This document shows positions 45,227-55,920 of a DNA stretch of 64,000 bases, piece by piece. The translations under genes were made by a program, and so were the position numbers. The stretch's first letter is position 1. Every line of letters begins with the position of its first letter. The notes under the pieces are model-generated. The model was not told the DNA's origin. It saw only the letters and a program-made list of their open reading frames with translations, and did no database searches. The DNA is from Ferrovaceae bacterium. Its GTDB lineage: Bacteria; Pseudomonadota; Gammaproteobacteria; Burkholderiales; Ferrovaceae. Where the stretch lies: positions 157,353 to 221,352 of the forward strand of contig DAIDLC010000001.1 of the NCBI GenBank assembly GCA_027449685.1, given 5' to 3'.

Positions 45227-46546
45227 TCAATAAATGAAGCTAACGTAAAACGCGGAGGTGTTGAAGTCACTGGGCTTGAGCGTTTGCCCCGGAATGACGG
45301 AGGTGGCCCCTGCCATTTGGGTATAAACGGTGTATTGAAAGCCCAGACGCAGATTTTGCCAAGGCGTCCAGAAAATTTCCGGAATCCAGGCTTGCCAGTT
45401 GGGGCTGCCTGTGGTGGTGTTGAGGGCATTCAGGGTCAGGTCGTTGCTGCCTGTGATGTTGCGGTAGGTCAGCGTGCCGCCGTATTTGGCTTGATAGACA
45501 TACGACACATCCAGCCAGGCCTCGTTCAGGTAATTCGATCCATTTGCCGCTGTAGTTCCCACCTGATCGCCGGCAAAAGAGGAACTTTCGTGCAGGAAGC
45601 GGGCGTGGGCCCCGATGTAATGGGGATCCAGATTGTATTGATACTGGGCATCCAGCGCTGTATCACGGTAGGTGTTGACCGTAGTTCCCCAACTGCCGTT
45701 ATGGGCGTAGGAAATCATGCCGTGCATACCCACCTCGAAGCTATGCGCGCCGATGTCTTTACTGTAGGCCAAGCGATAATACGGGGAAGGATCGATGAAG
45801 ACGCTACCGCTTCCGGCCGTCAGGTCGGTGGTGGCAATGCCGTGAGTGAAGGATTTATACACGCCGGCCTCGGCATACCAGGTGGTATCCTTATACAGAT
45901 AGGCACCGATCCCTTCGGACTGCCCTGGGCCATATTGATCCAGGAAAGGTTGTGGGGTTTGGGCGGCGGCGTTGGCGTTGTAAAATCCCATGAGGATTAC
46001 ATTCCAGTTGGCCGTGTTGTTCCACACGTCCGAAACCGTGGGGTGATTGTTGACGTAGACCCCATAAATCAGGTCGTTGCCATTGTTCAGGTTACGGTCG
46101 GCATAACGGATTTCCGAGTTGTCCACGGTGAAGTTATAGCCACCCCCCGTGTTTCCCCCCGTCCATTGCAGAAAGCCGCCGATGTTGTCGGTGATCTTGC
46201 CACCGGAAAACAGGCTGATGGCCTGGATATTCTGAGTATCCCCTGGTTGGCTGGCTGCATTGTTTTTGTTGGTGAAACCTCGTCCAGCCTGCAACCAGAC
46301 ACTGATGGGGGGAGCATCTTTTTGCACTTCCAGATCGGTCAGGTTGGGGCGGGTGCCCATGGTGTAACCGGTCAACTTGAACAGTCTCCCATAGGAGGTG
46401 AGTTGCGGGTACATGCCCCCCAAGTGGCAGGTCACACAGGCCTGGCCGGTTTGTCGTGCGTAGATCGGTATGGCATTGGCGTTCATCGATCCTGCCAAAG
46501 CCAATCCTCCCATGAGTCCTAGCGTGATACGAGCTGGTGTTTTCAC
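45227..46546 (-). CDS. Outer-membrane porin-cytochrome fusion (Cyc2-like), copy A
   Basis: Paralogue of copy B. The GTG at 46546 is preceded by GGGGG at the same distance as the copy B start, giving 439 residues; the track start adds 34 unsupported residues. A signal peptide ends near MNANA, the haem site is CVTCH in ARQTGQACVTCHLGG, and the rest is a predicted beta-barrel (many aromatic-flanked strands, C-terminal YVSFIY). Shared segments with copy B include YPQLTSxGRxFKLTGYTMG and DPSPYxRLAY. It leads the leftward pair A operon. Confidence 0.79.
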   Translation of the reverse strand: MKTPARITLGLMGGLALAGSMNANAIPIYARQTGQACVTCHLGGMYPQLTSYGRLFKLTGYTMGTRPNLTDLEVQKDAPPISVWLQAGRGFTNKNNAASQPGDTQNIQAISLFSGGKITDNIGGFLQWTGGNTGGGYNFTVDNSEIRYADRNLNNGNDLIYGVYVNNHPTVSDVWNNTANWNVILMGFYNANAAAQTPQPFLDQYGPGQSEGIGAYLYKDTTWYAEAGVYKSFTHGIATTDLTAGSGSVFIDPSPYYRLAYSKDIGAHSFEVGMHGMISYAHNGSWGTTVNTYRDTALDAQYQYNLDPHYIGAHARFLHESSSFAGDQVGTTAANGSNYLNEAWLDVSYVYQAKYGGTLTYRNITGSNDLTLNALNTTTGSPNWQAWIPEIFWTPWQNLRLGFQYTVYTQMAGATSVIPGQTLKPSDFNTSAFYVSFIY

Positions 46547-46658
46547 ATTAACCCCCGTTGATGACGATAAAAAAACCTGTGCGTCAGTGGTGTTTTGAAA
46601 GGAACCCAAAGTAATCAAAAACACACTCTGATCGCAGTGCAAGGTCAAACCACTGGTT

Positions 46659-46700
46659 ATTTTAAGGAGGGTTTGTTGTGTTTTCGTTGATCTGTATCAA
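46659..46700 (-). promoter_or_regulatory. FNR/ANR box and class II promoter of cytochrome pair A
   Basis: The box TTGAT-CTGT-ATCAA (46687-46700) is a perfect FNR consensus. Reading leftward, TAAAAT (46664-46659) would be the -10. A start site near 46652 places the box centre at -41.5, the standard class II position. The downstream gene is the copy A porin-cytochrome. Confidence 0.68.
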
Positions 46701-46868
46701 CAATGCAACAAATAGGTCGGTTTTTTTGAGAAATTTTGGAAAAACACTGCGCCCAAGCGGGTAAAAATGCGGCGCTGCAATAAAGGGAAGTGTTTGTCCT
46801 GGTGCGAATCGATGTCGTCCAGGCCGATCAGCAGGGGGCAGAGACCCTGTTCAGGGTTGTGGGGGTGT

Positions 46869-46898
46869 GAGGCAGAGGCAGAGGCAGAGGCAGAGGCA
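46869..46898. repeat. Five tandem GAGGCA hexanucleotide repeats
   Basis: Five exact copies of GAGGCA stand in the gap between tkt and the cytochrome genes, followed by a degenerate GAGGAG. The reverse strand ORF (46697-46915) that reads it as Ser-Ala repeats has no other support. Confidence 0.85.
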
Positions 46899-46924
46899 GA
46901 GGAGCAGGAAGTCATCCCGTTGGT

Positions 46925-46956
46925 AAAACCGGGCGGGGAAGAGAGACCCCGCCCGG
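46925..46956 (-). terminator. Terminator of the Calvin-cycle operon
   Basis: CCGGGCGGGG and CCCCGCCCGG form a perfect 10-bp stem with an 8-base loop; on the minus strand a short T run (TTTTA) follows. It lies 18 bases after the tkt stop. Confidence 0.78.
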
Positions 46957-46973
46957 GGTGATGCCCAGAACGA

Positions 46974-48965
46974 CTAGAGTACTGACTTCACGGTCTTGCA
47001 GAGGTTTTCAGCGGTCAAGCCAAAGTGCTTGAACAGGGCTCCTGCGGGTGCGGATTCGCCATAAGTGTCGATGCCCACCACGGCCTGACAGCCATACTTC
47101 CACCACAGGGCGGTACTTCCCGCCTCGATGGCAATCTTGGGAATGCCTGGCGGGAGCACAGTGGCTCGATAGTCGGCACTTTGGCGGTCAAATACCGTGG
47201 TGGCCGGCATGGACACCACGCGCACCGGAATTCCCTCGGCGTTGAGCAGTTTTTGCGCTTCCACGGCAATGCCCACCTCGGAACCCGTGGCGATCAAAAT
47301 GGCCCGGGCCAACCCTTCGGACTCCCGCAGAACATACCCCCCCTTGTTGATGTCCACGATCTGTTCCGGGGTGCGGGACTGGAAGGGCAGGTTCTGGCGG
47401 CTGAATATCAGACAGCTGGGGCCATTGTGGCGCCGCACGGCCGCTGCCCAGGCGGCTGCGGTTTCCGTGGTGTCACAGGGGCGCCATACATCCATGTTGG
47501 GAATCAGGCGCAAGCTCGAAACATGCTCGATGGACTGGTGCGTAGGCCCGTCTTCCCCCAATCCGATGGAGTCATGGGTAAACACGAAGAGGCTACGAAT
47601 GCGCATCAGGGCGGCCATGCGCAAGGCATTGCGGCTGTAGTCCGAGAAAGTGAGGAAGGTGCCGCCGTAAGGGATGAAGCCGCCATGCAGGGCAATGCCG
47701 TTCATGATGGCGCTCATGCCGAATTCCCGCACGCCATAACTGAGGTAGTTGCCTGCCGTGCTGGCGTTCATGGATTTACTGCCGCTCCAGTTGGTCAGAT
47801 TGGAGCCTGTCAGGTCGGCCGAACCGCCAAAGAACTCCGGCAATACGGCTCCCAGCGCTTCCAGCGTGTTTTGGCTGGCCTTGCGACTGGCAATCGTCTC
47901 ACCCTTGTCCCGGCATTTGGCAATGAACTCCAGTGCAGCCATTTCGAAGTGTTGGGGCAAGTCGCCTTTCATGCGTCGGGTAAATTCTGCTGCCGCGGCA
48001 GGATAAGCCCGTTGATACGCGCTAAAACGCTCATTCCATTCGGCTTCCTGGACCGCGCCTCGGGGCCGTGCGTCCCAGGCTTGATAGACCTCGGCGGGAA
48101 TTTCGAAAGGTCCATGGGTCCAGCCGATGGCCGCACGGGAAGCGGCAATTTCATCGTTCCCCAAGGGCGCGCCGTGGACGTCATGGGTGCCGGCCTTGTT
48201 GGGGCTTCCCTGACCGATGACGGTTTTGCAGCAAATCAGGGTGGGTTTGTCGCTGTTTTGGGCTGCAGTGATGGCGGCAGACACCGCTTCCACATCGTGA
48301 CCGTCGACCGCGCGCAGTACATTCCAGCCGTACGCCTCGAAGCGCTTGGGGGTGTCTTCCGCAAACCAGTCATGCACATGGCCGTCGATGGAGATGCCAT
48401 TGTCGTCCCAGAAGGCGATGAGTTTGTTCAGCCCCAGGGTCCCGGCCAGAGAGCAGGCCTCGTGGCTGATCCCTTCCATCAAGCAGCCATCCCCCATGAA
48501 GACATAGGTGTAATGGTTGACGAGGGTGTGCCCCGGCTGGTTGAATTGTTCAGCCAGAAGCCGTTCTGCCAGCGCAAAACCCACCGCATTGGTAATTCCT
48601 TGCCCCAAAGGTCCGGTGGTGGTTTCTACCCCAACCGTCATGCCATATTCAGGGTGCCCGGGTGTCTTGCTGTGCAGTTGGCGGAAGTTTTTGAGTTCCT
48701 CCAGCGGCAGGTCGTACCCGGTCAGATGCAGCAGGGCATAAATCAGCATGGAGGCATGGCCGTTGGACAACACAAACCGGTCCCGGTCGGCCCAATGGGG
48801 ATTGCTGGGATTATGCTTGAGATGCCGGCCCCACAACGCCACAGCCATTTCGGCCATTCCCATGGGTGCCCCGGGGTGGCCCGAGTTGGCCTTTTGTACG
48901 GCGTCCATGGCCAGGGCCCGGATGGCATTGGCCATCAGGGTGGTAGTTTTTGCGCCTTGAGTCAT
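46974..48965 (-). CDS. tkt: Transketolase
   Basis: Thiamine-diphosphate enzyme of the Calvin cycle and pentose phosphate pathway. The 663-residue protein has [16 protein letters not shown], the cofactor motif [13 protein letters not shown], and the pyrimidine-domain [21 protein letters not shown] 48965 is chosen; the track start at 49115 runs into fba. It is the last gene of the fbp-prk-gph-fba-tkt operon and starts 29 bases after fba. Confidence 0.96.
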   Translation of the reverse strand: MTQGAKTTTLMANAIRALAMDAVQKANSGHPGAPMGMAEMAVALWGRHLKHNPSNPHWADRDRFVLSNGHASMLIYALLHLTGYDLPLEELKNFRQLHSKTPGHPEYGMTVGVETTTGPLGQGITNAVGFALAERLLAEQFNQPGHTLVNHYTYVFMGDGCLMEGISHEACSLAGTLGLNKLIAFWDDNGISIDGHVHDWFAEDTPKRFEAYGWNVLRAVDGHDVEAVSAAITAAQNSDKPTLICCKTVIGQGSPNKAGTHDVHGAPLGNDEIAASRAAIGWTHGPFEIPAEVYQAWDARPRGAVQEAEWNERFSAYQRAYPAAAAEFTRRMKGDLPQHFEMAALEFIAKCRDKGETIASRKASQNTLEALGAVLPEFFGGSADLTGSNLTNWSGSKSMNASTAGNYLSYGVREFGMSAIMNGIALHGGFIPYGGTFLTFSDYSRNALRMAALMRIRSLFVFTHDSIGLGEDGPTHQSIEHVSSLRLIPNMDVWRPCDTTETAAAWAAAVRRHNGPSCLIFSRQNLPFQSRTPEQIVDINKGGYVLRESEGLARAILIATGSEVGIAVEAQKLLNAEGIPVRVVSMPATTVFDRQSADYRATVLPPGIPKIAIEAGSTALWWKYGCQAVVGIDTYGESAPAGALFKHFGLTAENLCKTVKSVL

Positions 48966-48994
48966 GATCGATCTCTCGTTGAGTGAGTAGTCAG

Positions 48995-50059
48995 TTAGCG
49001 AATCTGGGGGGTCAATTGTCCCTTGGCATAGCGCTCGCTCATGACTTCCATGGAGAGCGGTTTGATTTTGCTGGCTTGACCGGCACTGCCGAAGGCCTCG
49101 AAGCGGGCCTTGCAAATGCCCATGGCCGCCTTGCGCGCCTCGGCCAGGAATTTGCGGGGATCGAATTCTTCCGGCTTCTTGAACATCAGGGCGCGAATGG
49201 CCCCCGTCATGGCCAAACGGATATCGGTGTCGATATTGACCTTGCGCACCCCATATTTGATGGCTTCCACGATCTCTTCCACGGGCACGCCGTAGGTTTC
49301 CTTGATGTCACCCCCATTGGCACGAATGATTTCCAGCCAATCCTGAGGAACTGAAGAGGAACCATGCATGACCAAGTGGGTGTTGGGAATGCGGGCATGA
49401 ATTTCCTTCACCCGCCAAATGGCGAGCGTCTCCCCAGTGGGAGCCTTGGTAAACTTGTAGGCGCCATGGCTGGTGCCAATGGCAATGGCCAGGGCATCCA
49501 CTTCGGTTTGGCGGACAAAATCGGCCGCCTGTTCCGGGTCGGTCAACAATTGATCATGGCTCAGTTGCTTGTCGGACCCATGTCCGTCTTCCTCGCCCAT
49601 CATGCCAGATTCCAAAGACCCCAGGCATCCCAGTTCGCCTTCTACCGAAACCCCCACGGCATGGGCCATGTCCACTACCCGACGGGTGGTGCTGACGTTG
49701 TATTCAAAGCTGGAAGGGGTTTTCATGTCTTCCATCAGGGAGCCATCCATCATGACGCTGGAAAAGCCGGAGCGGATGGAGCGCTGACAGACGGCCGGGC
49801 TAGCCCCATGATCCTGATGCATGCACACGGGAATATCCGGGTACATTTCGATGGCGCCTTCAATCAGCTTGCGCAGAAAGGGCTCGCCGGCATATTTGCG
49901 GGCTCCCGCCGAGCCTTGCATGATGACCGGGCTATTGGTGGCTTGAGCGGCTTCCATGATGGCCTGGATCTGCTCCAGGTTGTTGACGTTGAAAGCAGGG
50001 AGACCATAACCATGTTCGGCGGCGTGGTCGAGCAACTGACGCAGGGAGATGAGTGCCAT
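48995..50059 (-). CDS. fba: Fructose-bisphosphate aldolase class II (CbbA type)
   Basis: Zinc-dependent aldolase joining triose phosphates. The 354 residues include the metal-binding [17 protein letters not shown], the signature [15 protein letters not shown] and the phosphate-binding [14 protein letters not shown]. The length and insert pattern match the longer class II aldolases found in Calvin-cycle operons. It starts 22 bases after gph. Confidence 0.95.
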   Translation of the reverse strand: MALISLRQLLDHAAEHGYGLPAFNVNNLEQIQAIMEAAQATNSPVIMQGSAGARKYAGEPFLRKLIEGAIEMYPDIPVCMHQDHGASPAVCQRSIRSGFSSVMMDGSLMEDMKTPSSFEYNVSTTRRVVDMAHAVGVSVEGELGCLGSLESGMMGEEDGHGSDKQLSHDQLLTDPEQAADFVRQTEVDALAIAIGTSHGAYKFTKAPTGETLAIWRVKEIHARIPNTHLVMHGSSSVPQDWLEIIRANGGDIKETYGVPVEEIVEAIKYGVRKVNIDTDIRLAMTGAIRALMFKKPEEFDPRKFLAEARKAAMGICKARFEAFGSAGQASKIKPLSMEVMSERYAKGQLTPQIR

Positions 50060-50081
50060 GAGCGTTCCTTGAAGAAAAGGG

Positions 50082-50780
50082 TTAAAGGGGGAGGGGTTCA
50101 GGCTGGGCTAAACCCAGTCTTGTGAGAAGTTCGTTGAAACTTTCAATGACCGCATCGGGACCTGCCTGAACGATGGGTTGTCCATGGTTGTAACCGTGGT
50201 TGAAAGTCCATACAGCAACGCCTGCGGCGCGCGCAGCCTGTACATCATTGCTGGAATCGCCCACAAACAGGGCCTGGGCGGGGTCCACGCCAGCACGTTG
50301 CAAAGCCAGTTGCAGGGGCAGGGGGCTGGGCTTGCCGGCTGCGGTGTCGCCGCCCGCGACGATGATTTCAAAGTGGTGCATCAAGGACTGCGACTGTAGC
50401 AATTTGAGGGTTAGACTGCGTTCCTTGTTGGTGACCACTGCCAGGCGACAGCCGGCCTGGCGCAGGGCCCCCAGTACCTCGTCGGCATCGGGATAGGGCA
50501 AGCTCAGCAACCCCGTCAGTTCGGCATAGGTATGCAGAAAACGGGGGTAAAGCCGGGCAAAACGTTCCGATTCGCGGATGGTTTGATCCCCGGTTACGGC
50601 TTGTAAGGCATTGCCAAACAACCAGGCCGTTCCCTTGCCGATCCAGTCCCGGATCTGCGTGGCGGGTAGTGGCGGAAGATGGTCTTCCTCCAGGGTGCGA
50701 TTGACCGTCTCGGCGATTTCGGCAGCGGTATCCACCAGGGTACCGTCCAGATCGAACATGATGAATTGCGGCAAGGGCAT
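50082..50780 (-). CDS. gph: Phosphoglycolate phosphatase (HAD family, CbbZ-like)
   Basis: Hydrolyses 2-phosphoglycolate from RuBisCO oxygenation. The 232 residues show HAD motif [12 protein letters not shown], motif II VVTNK, the lysine in GKPSPLPL and motif [18 protein letters not shown]. Its place between prk and fba supports the photorespiratory role. The glycolate produced can go to GlcDEF encoded upstream in this window. Confidence 0.92.
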   Translation of the reverse strand: MPLPQFIMFDLDGTLVDTAAEIAETVNRTLEEDHLPPLPATQIRDWIGKGTAWLFGNALQAVTGDQTIRESERFARLYPRFLHTYAELTGLLSLPYPDADEVLGALRQAGCRLAVVTNKERSLTLKLLQSQSLMHHFEIIVAGGDTAAGKPSPLPLQLALQRAGVDPAQALFVGDSSNDVQAARAAGVAVWTFNHGYNHGQPIVQAGPDAVIESFNELLTRLGLAQPEPLPL

Positions 50781-50800
50781 GAGTGGGGGCGCTCCCGGGT

Positions 50801-51676
50801 TCAGAAGGATTTACGCTTGATATCCATCAACTTGAGGATCATGGGCGTAAAAATCAGTTGCATGGCAATGCCCATTTTCCCCCCGGGAATCACCAGGGAA
50901 TTGGGGCGCGTCATCCAGGAACCGTTCAACATGGAAAGCAGGTAAGGAAAATCGATGCCTTTGGGGTCGGCAAAGCGAATGACCACCATGCTTTCATCGG
51001 CCGAAGGAATATCGGCGGCGATGAAGGGGTTGGAGGTATCTACGGTGGGTACCCGTTGAAAGTTCACGTGGGTGCGCGAAAACTGCGGGCAGATGTGGCC
51101 CACGTAATCCGGCATACGGCGCAAAATGACGTCTGTCACCGCTTCTTGCGAGTAGCCCCGCAACTTTTGATCGCGGTGCAGCTTTTGAATCCATTCCAGA
51201 TTGATGATGGGGACCACACCCACCAGCAGGTCCACCTGGGCCGCCACATTGATTTTGTCGTCGGCATACCCGCCGTGCAAACCCTCATAAAACATCAGGT
51301 CGGTGTTGCCTTCGATGTCTTCCCAGGGGATGAAGGTGCCGGGTTCTTGCTTGTACGGGGCGGCTTCGCCGGCGTCGTGCAGGTAGCGGCGCACCTTGCC
51401 AGAACCCGTGGCGCCATAGGTTTTGAACAGGTTTTCAAGTTCATCCAACAGATTGGCTTCTGGACCGAAGTGACTGAAATGCCTATTTCCTTTGGCCTCT
51501 TGTTCCTTCATCTGGGCACGCATGGCCAGACGGTCAAAGCGATGGAAGGAATCGCCTTCCACGATTTGGGCGTGGATTTTTTCGCGCCGAAAAATGTGTT
51601 TGAAGCTATTCATGACCGTGGTGGTACCTGCACCGGAAGATCCGGTCACAGCAATGATGGGATGTTTACGCGACAT
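50801..51676 (-). CDS. prk: Phosphoribulokinase
   Basis: Makes ribulose 1,5-bisphosphate for RuBisCO, a committed Calvin-cycle step. The 291-residue protein is of the bacterial octameric class: P-loop GSSGAGTTTVMNSF (lysine is naturally absent in this class), followed by VEGDSFHRF and MFYEGLHGGYAD. It lies 54 bases after fbp and 20 before gph. Presence implies RuBisCO genes elsewhere in the genome. Confidence 0.96.
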   Translation of the reverse strand: MSRKHPIIAVTGSSGAGTTTVMNSFKHIFRREKIHAQIVEGDSFHRFDRLAMRAQMKEQEAKGNRHFSHFGPEANLLDELENLFKTYGATGSGKVRRYLHDAGEAAPYKQEPGTFIPWEDIEGNTDLMFYEGLHGGYADDKINVAAQVDLLVGVVPIINLEWIQKLHRDQKLRGYSQEAVTDVILRRMPDYVGHICPQFSRTHVNFQRVPTVDTSNPFIAADIPSADESMVVIRFADPKGIDFPYLLSMLNGSWMTRPNSLVIPGGKMGIAMQLIFTPMILKLMDIKRKSF

Positions 51677-51730
51677 GGAAAACCTCTCGCAAGATAATGA
51701 TAAATAGTGGTTTTACTGAAACCCTACGGC

Positions 51731-52798
51731 CTACGGGCGAAACAGGCTACGCTCATTGAACAGGGGCGAGTCGAAGGGCTTGTCCGTACCGGCATCATAT
51801 TGCTGATGGTAGTGATCCACGCGCGCCACTTCATGGCGTGAGCCCAGAATCACGGGAATCCGCTGATGGATTTTATCCGGTACCACATCCATGATGCGCT
51901 CGCGCCCGGTACTGGCGGCACCGCCCGCCTGTTCCACCAGAAAGCTCATGGGATTGGCTTCGTACATCAGACGCAGGCGACCAGGCTTGGTGGGGTCTTT
52001 GGTATCCCGTGGGTACATGAAAATCCCTCCCCGGATCAGGATGCGATGTACTTCGGCCACCATGGAGGCAATCCAGCGCATATTGAAATCCCGCTCCCGC
52101 GGGCCGGTTTTCCCGGCCTTGCACTCGTCGATGTAGCGCGTAACGGGTGGCTCCCAAAAGCGTTCGTTCGAGGTATTGATGGCGTATTCGCTAGTGTCGG
52201 CGGGAATCTGGATATGGGGATGGGTGAGGATGAAGTTGCCCACCTCCCGGTCCAGGGTAAAGCCGTGGGTTCCGTTGCCCACGGTCAGGACCATCACCGT
52301 GGATGGGCCGTACAAGGCATAACCGGCAGCCACTTGCTTGCTGCCCGGTTGCAGATAGTCCTCGATGCCTGGCTCTCCCGTGCCATTGGCGCGCAGGATG
52401 GAAAAGATCGAACCGACCGAGACATTGCCATCGATATTGGAGGAGCCATCCAGCGGATCGAAGATGGCCAGAAAAGGCCCCCGTGTATGGGGGGCCTTCA
52501 CCGGGAAAGGATCATCCATTTCTTCGGAGGCCACGCCCGCCACCAGGCCACCCATTTCGAAGGTATTGACGAAAGCGGTGTTGGACAGGACGTCCAGTGG
52601 TTTCTGGGTTTCTCCCTGCACATTGGTGCTGTCCAGACTACCCGAGGCACCGTCCAGAGCGCCCCGGGCGCTCATGGCGGCGATGGCTTTCACGGCTGCG
52701 GCCACGTCCACCAGCAAGGCCGCCAGTGCGGCGCCATCCTTGGAACCACTGATGTTTTCGATCAAGAACTTGGATAAGGTCTTACGCCCTAAGTGCAT
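51731..52798 (-). CDS. fbp: Fructose-1,6-bisphosphatase class I
   Basis: Hydrolyses fructose 1,6-bisphosphate (and possibly sedoheptulose bisphosphate). The 355 residues contain the metal-site signature [22 protein letters not shown] split across about 115-137 and the later [11 protein letters not shown] and [18 protein letters not shown]. First gene of the operon; the 256-bp upstream region contains a large dyad that may be the CbbR-type operator. Confidence 0.96.
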   Translation of the reverse strand: MHLGRKTLSKFLIENISGSKDGAALAALLVDVAAAVKAIAAMSARGALDGASGSLDSTNVQGETQKPLDVLSNTAFVNTFEMGGLVAGVASEEMDDPFPVKAPHTRGPFLAIFDPLDGSSNIDGNVSVGSIFSILRANGTGEPGIEDYLQPGSKQVAAGYALYGPSTVMVLTVGNGTHGFTLDREVGNFILTHPHIQIPADTSEYAINTSNERFWEPPVTRYIDECKAGKTGPRERDFNMRWIASMVAEVHRILIRGGIFMYPRDTKDPTKPGRLRLMYEANPMSFLVEQAGGAASTGRERIMDVVPDKIHQRIPVILGSRHEVARVDHYHQQYDAGTDKPFDSPLFNERSLFRP

Positions 52799-52885
52799 GG
52801 TTTCTCCCCTCTGTTAGTATTAGAATATGTTGTTGTTTACCCACCGCACTGGAGTGAAGCGTGCAGGCGGGATCATAGACCTGTT

Positions 52886-52934
52886 TTATATAAGCCATAC
52901 TCAGTAATTCTTATTGGGTCTATAAGATGTACTG
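52886..52934 (-). promoter_or_regulatory. Candidate LysR/CbbR operator and promoter of the Calvin operon
   Basis: A symmetric element CAGTA-N3-CTTAT-N7-ATAAG-N3-TACTG (52902-52934) contains TTAT-N7-ATAA, which fits the T-N11-A/TNA-N7-TNA pattern of CbbR sites. Immediately downstream in the leftward sense is TTATATAA (52886-52893), a possible -10. The element lies about 105-135 bases upstream of fbp. Confidence 0.6.
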
Positions 52935-53054
52935 ATTAGCACCGATTTCGGGCAGGTGACGTCCCGTCTTGACTCGTCCTGATTTTCATAAACCCTGAGT
53001 ATAGACTGAATTTTGCAGGGCTGAAACGACTCTGTTTGGAAAGATCACTCAGGA

Positions 53055-53324
53055 TCATTTTTTCCGGGCCCGCGCCCGCCGTAACTGTTTGGGATCGGCT
53101 TGTCGTGGCCGATAGATTTCTACCCGATCTCCCGCGTGCAGCACTGTGTTCAACGGGCGTATCTGCCCCCAGATGCCGGTTTTTTGGCGGTTCAAATCGA
53201 TGTCAGGAAAACGCTCCGGCAACCCCGAGGCCTGCAACGCCTGCTCCAGGGTACAAGGTTGAGGCACTTCCAGTTCGATAACGCATTGTTGCTCGGGCAA
53301 GGCGTAAGCTACCGTCACCTTCAT
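53055..53324 (-). CDS. rnfH: RnfH family protein
   Basis: Small ubiquitin-like-fold protein of unknown exact role. Only the last 89 residues of the track ORF are real: MKVTVAYALPEQQCVIELEV, LPERFPDIDL, KTGIWGQIRPLNTVLHAGDRVEIYRP. The ATG at 53324 is therefore chosen. The upstream part of the track ORF is the ratA gene read in another frame. The ratA-rnfH pair beside smpB is a conserved arrangement. Confidence 0.9.
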   Translation of the reverse strand: MKVTVAYALPEQQCVIELEVPQPCTLEQALQASGLPERFPDIDLNRQKTGIWGQIRPLNTVLHAGDRVEIYRPRQADPKQLRRARARKK

Positions 53325-53364
53325 GGGGTAAAAACAGGCTGTGGGCGCATGAACACTTGTGGGA

Positions 53365-53838
53365 TTACAGGCCAGCGCCCGGGGCGGAAGGGACCTCAGG
53401 CTTGGACATGGCGTAAACCTGATCGGCGCGCGAAACAAAAGCTTCCACCATGGAATTGGCAATGGAGTGAAACACCGGGCCCACCACTTTTTCCAGAATG
53501 CGGCTGGCAAAGGTCCATTCCAGGGCAAAGGAAATTTTGCAGGCCTGTGCTTGCAAGGGGGTAAAACGAAATTCTCCCCGCAAATGCTGAAACGGACCCC
53601 GGACCAGATCCATGGTGAGGCACTGGCCAGGTTGGGAGCGATTGCAGGTGGTGAATTGTTGGCGTAACCCATGAAAATTAATGTGCAGGGTGGCAATGAC
53701 CTGTTCTGAGCTGCGCTCGCTCACTTCTGCGCCACTACACCAGGGCAAAAAACCGGGGTATTCGGGGATGTTGTCCACCAATTCCCACATTTCCTGGGCA
53801 GAGTGCATCACCAATACTGATTTTTCAACACGACTCAT
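53365..53838 (-). CDS. ratA: RatA-family SRPBCC (START-like) protein
   Basis: Coenzyme-Q-binding-like START-domain protein. In E. coli RatA was described as a ribosome-association toxin, while homologues act in ubiquinone handling. The 157-residue product from ATG 53838 has MSRVEKSVLVMHSAQEMWEL and VDNIPEYPGFLPWC and ends with a long helix (VVGPVFHSIANSMVEAFVSRA region). The track start is 14 codons earlier. It is divergent from smpB, with a 71-bp shared promoter region. Confidence 0.88.
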   Translation of the reverse strand: MSRVEKSVLVMHSAQEMWELVDNIPEYPGFLPWCSGAEVSERSSEQVIATLHINFHGLRQQFTTCNRSQPGQCLTMDLVRGPFQHLRGEFRFTPLQAQACKISFALEWTFASRILEKVVGPVFHSIANSMVEAFVSRADQVYAMSKPEVPSAPGAGL

Positions 53839-53909
53839 GGGGATAAAACCGTAAAATGGTCGACCAATACGCGCTAACATAACAGACCAAATACCGATAG
53901 TACAAAATT

Positions 53910-54353
53910 ATGAGCATTGTCGACAATCGCAAGGCGTTTCATGATTATTTCATTGAAGAGCGCCATGAAGCGGGGTTGGTCCTGGAAGGATGGGAAGTCA
54001 AGTCCATTCGGGCTGGGCGTGCCCAAATCAAGGAAGCCTATGTGGTCATTCTCTCTGGAGAACTGTTCTTGCTGGGGGCCCATATCAGCCCCTTGCCAAC
54101 CGCTTCGACCCACATTCATCCCGATCCCACGCGCACCCGAAAACTGCTCCTGAAGGCTGAGGAAATCGCCAAACTGGTGGGGAAAGTGGAGCGCGCGGGA
54201 TATACCCTGGTGCCTCTCAATTTGCACTATTCCAAGGGGCGGATCAAAGCCGAAATTGGTTTGGCCAAGGGCAAGAAGCAGCATGACAAGCGGGAGGCTG
54301 AAAAAGAGCGGGACTGGCAAAGAGAAAAACAGCGTTTGTTACGGCAGCGATGA
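53910..54353 (+). CDS. smpB: SsrA-binding protein SmpB
   Basis: Delivers tmRNA to stalled ribosomes. The 147 residues show [39 protein letters not shown] and the basic C-terminal tail [20 protein letters not shown] typical of the family. The tmRNA gene itself is not in the window. Confidence 0.97.
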   Translation: MSIVDNRKAFHDYFIEERHEAGLVLEGWEVKSIRAGRAQIKEAYVVILSGELFLLGAHISPLPTASTHIHPDPTRTRKLLLKAEEIAKLVGKVERAGYTLVPLNLHYSKGRIKAEIGLAKGKKQHDKREAEKERDWQREKQRLLRQR

Positions 54354-54374
54354 AGCGGCTGTTTGGCACCGGAC

Positions 54375-55887
<1,513 letters not shown>

Positions 55888-55920
55888 CCTCCCGTCGCAC
55901 TGACCTCACAGGATCCACAT

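Noticed and set aside
45284-46522. 412-residue ORF antisense to porin-cytochrome copy A
   Set aside because: Shadow of a well-supported secreted haem protein; Gly/Val/Ile-rich with no recognisable domain.
46697-46915. 72-residue minus-strand ORF with Ser-Ala repeats
   Set aside because: The repeats are the translated GAGGCA microsatellite; no start signal and no similarity.
47025-48986. 653-residue ORF antisense to tkt
   Set aside because: It mirrors the tkt frame in GC-rich DNA, has no family features and no ribosome-binding site. The sense strand encodes a complete transketolase.
53325-53696. N-terminal 124 residues of the long rnfH track ORF
   Set aside because: This part overlaps ratA in another frame and is Pro/Trp/Arg-rich noise; rnfH starts at 53324.
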